Below, in pieces: positions 1 through 5,580 of a stretch of DNA of 6,330 nt; the first letter of the stretch is position 1; each line of letters starts with the position of its first letter. The stretch comes from Leptospiraceae bacterium UBA2033 (lineage in GTDB: Bacteria > Spirochaetota > Leptospiria > Leptospirales > Leptospiraceae). The notes under the pieces were generated by a model. It was not told where the DNA came from, ran no database searches, and saw only the letters and a list, made by a program, of their open reading frames with translations. Made by a program: the position numbers and the translations under genes. The DNA lies in assembly GCA_002333425.1 (NCBI GenBank), contig DDBL01000011.1:1-6330 (forward strand). The letters run 5' to 3'.

Positions 1-722
1 TCCAAACCTTCATTAAAAGCATCATCCATCCCGGAAGCATAGTCCAACTCTGCTTTACGGCGTGCCTCATAAAGCTCTCGGTTTCTAGCAGTAAGGGAAA
101 GAGTTTTTAATTCAGATATAGCACGTTTAACAGCAGGGTTCTTTTTTTCTAAAGTTTTCATACTCTCTCCTTTTAGGTTGGATGCCTCTTTCAGCAGATA
201 AAACCAAGTATCTAAATTTGATCGTAAATTTTCAATGCTCTTTAAAAATTTAGACAACTCTACGATATGAATTTCTAGGTCGTCTGTCAAGGGAAAATTT
301 CGATCCTTTTCCAGCAACTGAAAGGTAGATATACATTCTGAATGCTCTTTCCACAAGGGATACTTTACAAAGTTGATAGAATAAACTTTTTTTAATTCAT
401 TGTATTTCCTGCCTTTTCCCAAGCCTCTGGAGTATACTTTCGACCAATAGTATAATGCACGTTTAGAAAAATTAGATTGTGGAAATGCTTGCATTTCAAT
501 CAAAAAATTCTCTCCGTTTTCATTTTCTGCTCTTAGATCTAAAATGGAAAGTTTCTCATCGGAAATTTCTTTCGGTATTTCTGGGTTTAAGACTTTTAAA
601 TTCTTAATCCGATTAGAACCTTGAAAACTAGGAAAAGAATTTAACAGATCCATAAGCAAGTCTGGATTCGGGGCAAAGAGTGCTTTGAAAGCAAAATCAA
701 CCGTAAGGGAAAAAAGTTTCAT
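1..722 (-). CDS. Rpn family recombination-promoting nuclease / PD-(D/E)XK 'putative transposase', C-terminus cut by window edge
   Basis: The frame is open from an ATG at 722 to the left edge, giving 240 residues without a stop, so the C-terminus lies outside the window. The start MKLFSLTVDFAFKALFAPNP matches the 'DFAFKxLF' opening of the Rpn/PDDEXK_2 family. Next come NPEIPKEISDEKLSILDLRA (residues 46-65) and NGENFLIEMQ (69-78), which form the PD-(D/E)XK core with Asp62, Glu76 and Gln78 as likely active-site residues. The family hallmark RALYYWSKVYSRGLGKGRKY follows at 88-107. The visible tail (about 190-240) is charged and helical and ends in DYASGMDDAFNEGL, typical of these proteins. Known members are DNA endonucleases that raise RecA-independent recombination; many are annotated as transposases but lack a transposon structure. 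No strong Shine-Dalgarno is seen before the ATG. The gene diverges from the WD40 gene across about 56 nt. Family assignment is firm; the biological role is inferred. Confidence 0.88.
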   Translation of the reverse strand, partial: MKLFSLTVDFAFKALFAPNPDLLMDLLNSFPSFQGSNRIKNLKVLNPEIPKEISDEKLSILDLRAENENGENFLIEMQAFPQSNFSKRALYYWSKVYSRGLGKGRKYNELKKVYSINFVKYPLWKEHSECISTFQLLEKDRNFPLTDDLEIHIVELSKFLKSIENLRSNLDTWFYLLKEASNLKGESMKTLEKKNPAVKRAISELKTLSLTARNRELYEARRKAELDYASGMDDAFNEGL

Positions 723-757
723 ATTCTGATTGTCGGAAAAATAATAAACAGGTATTG

Positions 758-763
758 TATAAT
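758..763 (+). promoter_or_regulatory. Possible -10 hexamer (TATAAT) for the WD40 gene
   Basis: A perfect TATAAT sits in the short divergent gap, 15 nt before the preferred ATG of the WD40 gene. No good -35 lies at 17 nt; the nearest TTG-like box (730-735) is about 22 nt upstream, too far for a standard promoter. If the hexamer is used, the transcript would begin around 770, leaving a leader of only about 10 nt. In AT-rich DNA such a match can arise by chance. Confidence 0.25.
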
Positions 764-778
764 AATTTAGAAAATTTT

Positions 779-3064
779 ATGAATGAAACTACCGACTGGA
801 AATTATACTCGTTACTCGAAGAAAGTGCTGCAACGGTAGAATTGTATTTGGGCAAACCAGAATATACTTCTAACTTCGATGCAAGCACGGGGGCTACTCA
901 CCATTATACGAAGGAATATTTTTATTATGAAAAAGGAATTTTACTAGAATTTCTTACGCTATTTGGAAAAACATTTCGACCTAGTCCGACACAAACAACA
1001 CCCAAACTAAAAAAGATTACTCTATTCTCCAAGTGGTATGAATATCCAAATGGGAAACCATATACTAAGGAAATTCTAAATGGAATTTATTTAGGAAAAG
1101 AAATAAAAAAAGAAGAGATAGAAAAATATTCTTTAGAATTAGAAAATAAGGGAATCAAAGCAAAATTTATTTTAAACGATAATTTTGAGTTGGAGAGAGT
1201 AATTCTTGAGTCTATCCCAGAAAAGTTTAATCAACTGAGTGAACTAAAAATTGAGCAGAAAACAGCTATTATCCCCAAATACAAAATAGAGGATGAATGG
1301 AAAAGCCAAGCGCACACTTGGGAAGTAACCGGTCTGACTTACTTCAAAGAAAAAGATTTATTTATATCAGTGAGTGCTGATGCAACATGTAAATATTGGT
1401 CGTTTGACTCTTCTGGCTGTCTAAATACCTACCAAGAAAATACGACATGGAAACCCGGGTTTTATTCTTTAGAAAAAACAAATTTGGAAAATCAAATACT
1501 AGTTGGAAACAAAGCTGCGGAAGTAATCTGCTGGGATTTAGAAACTCAAAAATTACAAAAGTTTCAGCTCTCTGAAAAACACGAAGCTGTATCTAAAATT
1601 ATATGGATTGAGGATAATATATTCTTAGCCTCTGTTCTCAATGATTATCTTTATGCCTATTCCATTTCCGAGAACAAGGTCTTATACATAATAGAAGGTA
1701 ATTTAGCCTTCAACTTTTTTCCATTTGCCGTTCATAAAGGAAAAAAAGAATTAGTGAATGGGAATGATCAAGAAATTTATAATCTACAAGATGGGAAACG
1801 AATAGACTCTCTTGCTGAAAAAATAGGTTTTGTCTATAGAATTGTGGAAATGGAATTTTCTAGGAATGAAAAATTTCTTTCTATAGTAACAAATGAAAAA
1901 TTTATTCTATTTGATTATGAATCCAAAACAATTTTATATGAAGAAAAAATAGATTTGGGAATTGGTTTTGATAACCCGGCAAAAGTAAAATTCATTTTGG
2001 AGGATAAATACCTATTAGTCGCAGGTACAAGATTCTTAAAATTATTTGATGTAGATTCTAAAAAATTTCTATACCATATAATTGATTTTGAATTCGGAGC
2101 CAGGTCAATTGAATTTGTAGAATCCAGGAATTTAATTTTACTTGGAAGTTGGGACGGACGAATTCTTGGATTTGATTTACACTCAGGAGAAAAAAATAAA
2201 ATCTGGGGCGGACATAAAGGTCTAATTTATTCTATCGCGGCAAATAATGATAAGTCTCTATTTATTTCGGGAGATAGTGAAGGTTATCTTTACTTTTGGG
2301 ATGGAATTTCAAAGAACCTACTCCATTTTTATAAAATTCATAATTCGACAATCACAACAATTGAAGTTTTACCTGATGGAAATATTCTAACAGGAAGTTG
2401 GGAGAAAACTGTAAAAGTCAGTGATGTCTCAGGGAAAATTCTCTGGGAAATAGACGCAAAAGATTGGGTCTACAATGCTTTCTGGATTAAGTCCAAACAG
2501 TCTGTTCTATTTTCCAACAGAGAAGGTCTGATCCAATTAGTGGATTGGAAAAAAAACCTTATCTATGAAATCCAAATTCAATTCACAGAAACCTATCATA
2601 GCGACTTCGACTTATTAGCCTACTCTGAGGTAAACGAAGAGTTTGCGTTTATAAATAAAAATTATATTCACATTCACGACATCCATACAGGGAAAGAAAA
2701 AATTAGATTGGACACTAAAGAAACTAAAACTAGAATAAGTTTTTCACCAGATGGAGGCAAATTATTCTTATCCGATTATGTAGGAAATATACACTGTATG
2801 CATAGAACAACAGGCGAAATCCTAACTGTACTTCGTGGACATATAGATAGAGTTAGTCATTTTCATTTTTTTGAAGACTGGATGGTAAGCACTGGTCGGG
2901 AAGAAAAAGTATTTGTATGGAATTGGAAGACCTTAGAACTTATAGCCTCTCAGAATCACTCAGCAGGCGGCATCAGTCCTGTGGTTATTCTTAATAAGAC
3001 ACAAATTCTGTGCGGTGCTACAAATTCTAGTTTAGTATTAAAAAAAATAACGATAAACGAGTAA
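779..3064 (+). CDS. WD40 repeat protein with about 14 blades and an N-terminal accessory domain
   Basis: The product is 761 aa from the ATG at 779. A TTG at 755 in the same frame would add eight residues, but it overlaps a possible -10 box, so the ATG is preferred; neither has a clear Shine-Dalgarno. Residues 1-170 are not WD40. They contain VELYLGKPEY and YFYYEKGILLEF, loosely like small immunity-type alpha/beta domains; this is a weak resemblance only. From about 175 on, WD-type strand ends recur every 39-45 residues: YWSFDS 206, CWDLET 251, YSISEN 294, IYNLQD 333, LFDYES 377, LFDVDS 422, GFDLHSGEK 464, FWDGIS 506, VSDVSGK 547, LVDWKK 587, IHDIHTGK 632, CMHRTTGE 673 and VWNWKT 713, with a weak last unit after it. 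Thirteen clear units plus a closing one fit two seven-bladed propellers. GH dipeptides appear in GGHKGLIYSI and RGHIDRVSHF. No signal peptide or enzyme motif is visible, so a cytoplasmic protein-binding scaffold is the likely role. The partner is unknown. Confidence 0.85.
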   Translation: MNETTDWKLYSLLEESAATVELYLGKPEYTSNFDASTGATHHYTKEYFYYEKGILLEFLTLFGKTFRPSPTQTTPKLKKITLFSKWYEYPNGKPYTKEILNGIYLGKEIKKEEIEKYSLELENKGIKAKFILNDNFELERVILESIPEKFNQLSELKIEQKTAIIPKYKIEDEWKSQAHTWEVTGLTYFKEKDLFISVSADATCKYWSFDSSGCLNTYQENTTWKPGFYSLEKTNLENQILVGNKAAEVICWDLETQKLQKFQLSEKHEAVSKIIWIEDNIFLASVLNDYLYAYSISENKVLYIIEGNLAFNFFPFAVHKGKKELVNGNDQEIYNLQDGKRIDSLAEKIGFVYRIVEMEFSRNEKFLSIVTNEKFILFDYESKTILYEEKIDLGIGFDNPAKVKFILEDKYLLVAGTRFLKLFDVDSKKFLYHIIDFEFGARSIEFVESRNLILLGSWDGRILGFDLHSGEKNKIWGGHKGLIYSIAANNDKSLFISGDSEGYLYFWDGISKNLLHFYKIHNSTITTIEVLPDGNILTGSWEKTVKVSDVSGKILWEIDAKDWVYNAFWIKSKQSVLFSNREGLIQLVDWKKNLIYEIQIQFTETYHSDFDLLAYSEVNEEFAFINKNYIHIHDIHTGKEKIRLDTKETKTRISFSPDGGKLFLSDYVGNIHCMHRTTGEILTVLRGHIDRVSHFHFFEDWMVSTGREEKVFVWNWKTLELIASQNHSAGGISPVVILNKTQILCGATNSSLVLKKITINE

Positions 3065-3089
3065 AGACAGTTTTGAAACCTGTCTCTAT
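3061..3089. repeat. REP-like palindrome, copy 1 (imperfect)
   Basis: This 29-nt element aligns without gaps to the perfect copy at 3676-3704. It differs at three positions: position 4 g to a, position 11 g to t, and position 29 c to t. Two of these break stem pairs (positions 4:26 and 11:19). The right arm, aaacctgtctcta, is intact. The left arm contains the TAA stop codon of the WD40 gene (3062-3064), and the right arm ends 2 nt before the AGGAG ribosome site of the next gene. It may fold in the transcript as a hairpin between the two genes. Confidence 0.8.
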
Positions 3090-3102
3090 GTAGGAGATAA
3101 CA

Positions 3103-3414
3103 ATGAATAACCAAGAATCAAAATTTAAAAAAATTCTATTCTGGAATTTAGGAATTTACTTTGCTATTAGTATTATTGAAATTCTAATCGTAAAACTTTT
3201 ATCCAGCGAAGGAGACAAGACGTATCATGGACTCTTCTTCATGATTTTTTCTGCCTTTGGCATCGGACTACAAGTTTTCCTAAACCTTGTTTTCTCAATC
3301 TACTTTTTTTTACACCAGCGAAAAGATTTAGGCAAATCCTTTCTGCTGAGTTTACTCTGTGTTTTGCTCATCGGCTTTCCTCTTTGTTTTGGTGGAATTC
3401 TTTTAGGAAGATGA
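3103..3414 (+). CDS. Small membrane protein of unknown function, three predicted TM helices
   Basis: The product is 103 aa. AGGAG at 3092-3096 lies 6 nt before the ATG and supports this start. A short charged N-terminus (NNQESKFKK) is followed by three hydrophobic stretches at about residues 13-34, 43-69 and 78-100. Between the last two is a basic loop, HQRKDLGK, which suggests that loop is cytoplasmic. I do not recognise the family. Co-orientation and the 38-nt gap from the WD40 gene suggest co-transcription, although a REP-like hairpin sits in that gap. A degraded second copy lies at 3490-3655, and each copy is followed by the same 21-bp tail and then a palindrome. The protein resemblance between copies (KFKKI..WN.GIYF and LLSL...LLIGFP.C) supports this being a real translated gene. 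Confidence 0.72.
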   Translation: MNNQESKFKKILFWNLGIYFAISIIEILIVKLLSSEGDKTYHGLFFMIFSAFGIGLQVFLNLVFSIYFFLHQRKDLGKSFLLSLLCVLLIGFPLCFGGILLGR

Positions 3415-3415
3415 G

Positions 3416-3436
3416 ATTTTGAAATAGAAAAAATTG
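3416..3436 (+). repeat. 21-bp direct repeat, first copy (3' flank of membrane-protein unit)
   Basis: These 21 bases, beginning attttgaaatag, recur exactly at 3644-3664. Both copies lie just after the membrane-protein sequence and just before a palindrome, at 3442 and 3676. In unit 1 the repeat is non-coding, starting just after the TGA. In unit 2 it supplies the last codons and stop of the shifted frame. It marks the two regions as copies of one ancestral unit. Confidence 0.85.
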
Positions 3437-3441
3437 TACGT

Positions 3442-3470
3442 ATAAAGACAGGTCTGAGACCTGTCTCTAC
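3442..3470. repeat. REP-like palindrome, copy 2 (with a compensatory pair change)
   Basis: This 29-nt element aligns without gaps to copy 3. Its centre reads gacaggtctgagacctgtc: position 13 is c instead of t and position 17 is g instead of a. These positions pair, so the stem is preserved. Position 4 is a, as in copy 1, and position 1 is a, each costing a pair at the stem base. It lies 27 nt after the stop of the intact membrane-protein gene and 19 nt before the start codon of the decayed copy. Confidence 0.85.
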
Positions 3471-3489
3471 GTGTGCGAAGGATTATATT

Positions 3490-3655
3490 ATGGAAGAAGA
3501 TAAATTCAAAAAAATAATTCAATGGAATATAGGAATTTATTTTATTTATCTATTATTTTACACAAAAGCAACATGAAATAGCTAAAGCATACTTATTAAG
3601 CTTGTGGCTAATATTATTAATTGGTTTCCCGATTTGTTATAAAATTTTGAAATAG
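3490..3655 (+). pseudogene. Decayed tandem copy of the membrane-protein gene (internal deletion, frameshift)
   Basis: An AAGGA (3478-3482), 7 nt before the ATG at 3490, opens MEEDKFKKIIQWNIGIYF, which matches the start of the intact neighbour (KFKKILFWNLGIYF). The frame then hits TGA within about 30 codons. In another frame the sequence resumes as QKQHEIAKAYLLSL, then LILLIGFPICYKILK and TAG at 3653-3655, matching the neighbour's HQRKDLGKSFLLSL and VLLIGFPLCF. About 45 residues of the parent, covering most of TM1 and all of TM2, are missing between the two parts, and the loss changed the frame. A second small gap removed the parental stop region, so the tail runs into the shared 21-bp repeat. 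The N-terminal part could at most give a peptide of under 30 residues. Homology is clear by eye; the exact deletion ends are not. Confidence 0.8.
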
Positions 3656-3664
3656 AAAAAATTG
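3644..3664 (+). repeat. 21-bp direct repeat, second copy
   Basis: This is identical to 3416-3436. It overlaps the end of the pseudogene and lies 11 nt before the perfect palindrome at 3676. It shows that the duplication extended beyond the coding part to include the flank and the palindrome. Confidence 0.85.
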
Positions 3665-3675
3665 AACATGTACAC

Positions 3676-3704
3676 GTAGAGACAGGTTTGAAACCTGTCT
3701 CTAC
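3676..3704. repeat. REP-like palindrome, copy 3 (perfect)
   Basis: The left arm, gtagagacaggttt, and the right arm, aaacctgtctctac, are exact reverse complements of 14 nt around one central g. As RNA or single-stranded DNA it would fold into a stem of about 12 bp with a 5-nt loop. It is the best-preserved copy and the nearest to the RAYT gene, whose stop codon is 41 nt away. REP-type hairpins are the known substrates of RAYT proteins. It could also limit read-through between the converging transcripts, but no T-run follows it, so it is not called a terminator. Confidence 0.88.
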
Positions 3705-3745
3705 ATATTACGATAAAGGACTACAATATCTAGTCAGGAAATTCT

Positions 3746-4267
3746 CTACCTCAAATCATCATTTTCCCAATTAAGAGGATTATTTCGTATATATTCTCGA
3801 ATAAAATATAATTCTTTTTCATTACGAATGATTCGATCGTGAAATCTAGATTGCCATAGAGGAATTCCAATGACTCTTCTTATTTCATTTATTTTTCTGG
3901 AAGAGAAAGCCTTTAACGCACGAATAATCTCTGATAAGGAATGTCCTCCTTCTTTATGAATATTGATTATTCCATGGATATGATTTGGCATTATCACAAA
4001 TTCATCTAAGATGCAATTAGGATAATGACTCGGTAAATCCTCCCAACACTTTAAAACAATTCTTCCATAATCATTTAATATCATCGGATAATAAGGATTT
4101 ACTTCTTTATCGATATCATTCAAATTTGAATTTACTGCTTCAACTTGACCGAGAAGGTTACCTCGATTTTTTGTTGCAATTGTAAAAAAATAATAGCCAG
4201 GCGTAGAATAATCATAACCCACACGACGTGTTGACTCAATTCTGTATTTGTTTTGATACAATGACAT
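3746..4267 (-). CDS. REP-associated tyrosine transposase (RAYT), IS200-like Y1 HUH family
   Basis: The product is 173 aa. It opens with the family's basic lead-in and GYDYSTPGYYFFTIATKNR (residues 17-35), then a region ending MILNDYGRIVLKCWEDLP (62-79). The HUH metal-binding motif is IMPNHIHGI, with His96 and His98. The C-terminal block IPLWQSRFHDRIIRNEKEL (135-153) leads into REYIRNNPLNW, where Tyr159 is the likely nucleophile that forms the 5'-phosphotyrosine link. Catalytic residues and length look complete, so the gene may be active. AGGAA lies about 11 nt before the ATG. Unlike IS200/IS605 transposases, RAYTs are usually single-copy and act on genomic REP palindromes rather than moving themselves; three such palindromes lie on its 3' side. 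No palindrome is seen on its 5' side, so it is not a self-contained insertion sequence with matched ends. Confidence 0.92.
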   Translation of the reverse strand: MSLYQNKYRIESTRRVGYDYSTPGYYFFTIATKNRGNLLGQVEAVNSNLNDIDKEVNPYYPMILNDYGRIVLKCWEDLPSHYPNCILDEFVIMPNHIHGIINIHKEGGHSLSEIIRALKAFSSRKINEIRRVIGIPLWQSRFHDRIIRNEKELYFIREYIRNNPLNWENDDLR

Positions 4268-4293
4268 TTTTCATTTTTTCCTAAATAAAATTT

Positions 4294-4322
4294 CGTATAA
4301 TGTTAATCTTTATCATATTCAA
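4294..4322 (-). promoter_or_regulatory. Candidate sigma-70-type promoter for the RAYT gene
   Basis: Read on the minus strand, TTGAAT (4317-4322) and TATACG (4294-4299) are separated by 17 nt, the standard spacing. The RAYT ATG follows the -10 by 26 nt. The site lies in the 56-nt gap after the hydrolase gene, and no hairpin-plus-T-run terminator is seen there, so the RAYT may also be reached by read-through from the operon. Confidence 0.4.
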
Positions 4323-4323
4323 T

Positions 4324-5130
4324 TCAATCTCCTTTCAATATCCCCAATAACTCTTCTTGCACCAACTCATATTCATTCCAAGGAATAAAATGATTCATAT
4401 CACCACGGATGATTTTCAGTTTAGATTTGTCGGGATACATTTTTTCGGCATAATCTGCATTAGCCGGTGGAACTAGAGAGTCATTATTTCCTTGGATGAG
4501 TGTCATAGGGGTTTGTAAATATTTCCAGTAGTGTTCCATTTTTTGAAGCTCGAATCTAGCTGGAAGGATTTCTTGGTTGCATACATCTAGATAAGCAGGT
4601 AGTATCCAGCGAATCAATTTCCAATCAGCGACTTTTTGGTACCAAAGAATTTCTTCCAATTTTGGATCAATAGAGGGAGCCAAGAGTAAAATATGCGTTA
4701 TGCGTTTAGGATAATCCATTATTAGACGAAGCGCAACTGGTCCACCATAAGAATGCCCTACAACAACTGTTGGCAAATTGTATTTATCCAGAATTGGTTT
4801 TATATACCCTGCGTGATTTCCAATGGCTAATTCCGGTAATCCGCGCATAGATCCCCCGTAGCCATGCCGATCAACGGAAACTAGAATTGCTTCTTTTTGT
4901 AACTCTGGGTCTTCCAAGTATTTAGAAAATGTTTCCCAAGACCCAGGAGAGCCGTGAATAAATAAAACCAATTTTCGCTTTTTAGAATTTGCTACCGCAT
5001 ACTGTAGAGTAGTCGCACCTAGGTTGTATTTGACTAACTCTATCGGAACAGGGGTAATGGGTTTATTTTTAAAGAAAAAAGAGCAACAAGAAAAAGCAAA
5101 TATACTAATAAAAAGAAAGCTTATTCTCAT
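4324..5130 (-). CDS. Alpha/beta-hydrolase fold protein, probable lipoprotein
   Basis: The product is 268 aa, normal for this fold. The N-terminus, MRISFLFISIFAFSCC, is a short signal peptide with a spirochaete-like lipobox; Cys15 (F-A-F-S-C) or Cys16 would be lipidated, placing the enzyme on a membrane. The catalytic set is complete: oxyanion segment HGSPGSW (59-65), strand and turn VSVDRHGYGGS (84-94), nucleophile elbow GHSYGG with Ser127, acid Asp217 in LIQGNNDSLVPP, and base His247 in MNHFIPW. The region 155-205 forms a small lid. It resembles ester- or epoxide-type hydrolases, but the substrate cannot be told from the sequence. AGGAAA lies about 9 nt before the ATG. The gene is 30 nt downstream of the SRPBCC gene and is probably the last member of that operon. 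Confidence 0.9.
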   Translation of the reverse strand: MRISFLFISIFAFSCCSFFFKNKPITPVPIELVKYNLGATTLQYAVANSKKRKLVLFIHGSPGSWETFSKYLEDPELQKEAILVSVDRHGYGGSMRGLPELAIGNHAGYIKPILDKYNLPTVVVGHSYGGPVALRLIMDYPKRITHILLLAPSIDPKLEEILWYQKVADWKLIRWILPAYLDVCNQEILPARFELQKMEHYWKYLQTPMTLIQGNNDSLVPPANADYAEKMYPDKSKLKIIRGDMNHFIPWNEYELVQEELLGILKGD

Positions 5131-5160
5131 TCTAAATTTTCCTAATAATTGTTAAAAAAC

Positions 5161-5577
5161 CTATTCTAGTCTTTTAACTAAACGATTCATATTCCCCTGC
5201 ATTTCTTTTCCGAAAATTCCAGAAAGGAAACCTTCACTTAGTTTTAAAATTCCTTTTAATTCCAAATGATCTGTTATTCTAAGAAATGTTTCATTCCCAC
5301 GTGCTTCGAATTCGTAAATATCTTCAAAGGTGACTCCAGATGTTTCACATTTTGCGACTAATCTTTGTTTATCTACAAGTTCTGTGATTTTATAATCAGC
5401 GTGAATATCTAGAATAGAAATATTCAATCGAATCGTACAAATGGTATTATCCTCATTTTTCCATTTTGCCGTTTTTAAAAAGTCATTATATTCTGGCATT
5501 GTTTCTAAGTTTCTTACATAAGAAAAAACCTTTTCAATGGGAGCTTTAATTACTGTTTCTACTTTTGTTGTAAACAT
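5161..5577 (-). CDS. SRPBCC / START-like ligand-binding protein (polyketide cyclase/dehydrase type)
   Basis: The product is 138 aa, the usual length for a single SRPBCC domain. The opening, ETVIKAPIEKVFSYVRNLET (residues 7-26), is the typical first strand and helix ('I.AP.e.Vf.yv.d.e..p.y'), followed by EYNDFLKTAKW. Alternating strands follow (TIRLNISILDIHADYKI, then DIYEFEARGNETFLRI), and the protein ends with the long amphipathic helix LSEGFLSGIFGKEMQGNMNR that closes the cavity. No signal peptide is seen, so it is probably cytoplasmic. This fold binds lipids, sterols or other hydrophobic ligands; the ligand here is unknown. Its ATG is only 3 nt past the stop of the LEA2 gene, so the two are very likely co-transcribed and perhaps translationally coupled; no strong Shine-Dalgarno is seen. 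Confidence 0.85.
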   Translation of the reverse strand: MFTTKVETVIKAPIEKVFSYVRNLETMPEYNDFLKTAKWKNEDNTICTIRLNISILDIHADYKITELVDKQRLVAKCETSGVTFEDIYEFEARGNETFLRITDHLELKGILKLSEGFLSGIFGKEMQGNMNRLVKRLE

Positions 5578-5580
5578 AAC

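Noticed and set aside
697..888. Minus-strand reading frame of 63 codons
   Set aside because: It overlaps the start of both the Rpn and the WD40 genes in another frame and its product has no recognisable pattern. The real minus-strand gene starts at 722 in a different frame.
3061..3704. Three copies of a 29-nt repeat as a CRISPR array
   Set aside because: The copies are nearly full palindromes, their spacing is long and unequal (352 and 205 nt between them), the intervals hold gene sequence, and no cas gene is present.
3676..3704. The perfect palindrome as an intrinsic terminator of the RAYT gene
   Set aside because: The stem is strong but no T-run follows on either side, and the same element occurs upstream of genes; a REP-type element explains it better. 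Some effect on read-through is still possible.
4268..4323. Terminator between the hydrolase and RAYT genes
   Set aside because: No inverted repeat with a T-run is visible in this AT-rich gap; only a candidate promoter is supported.
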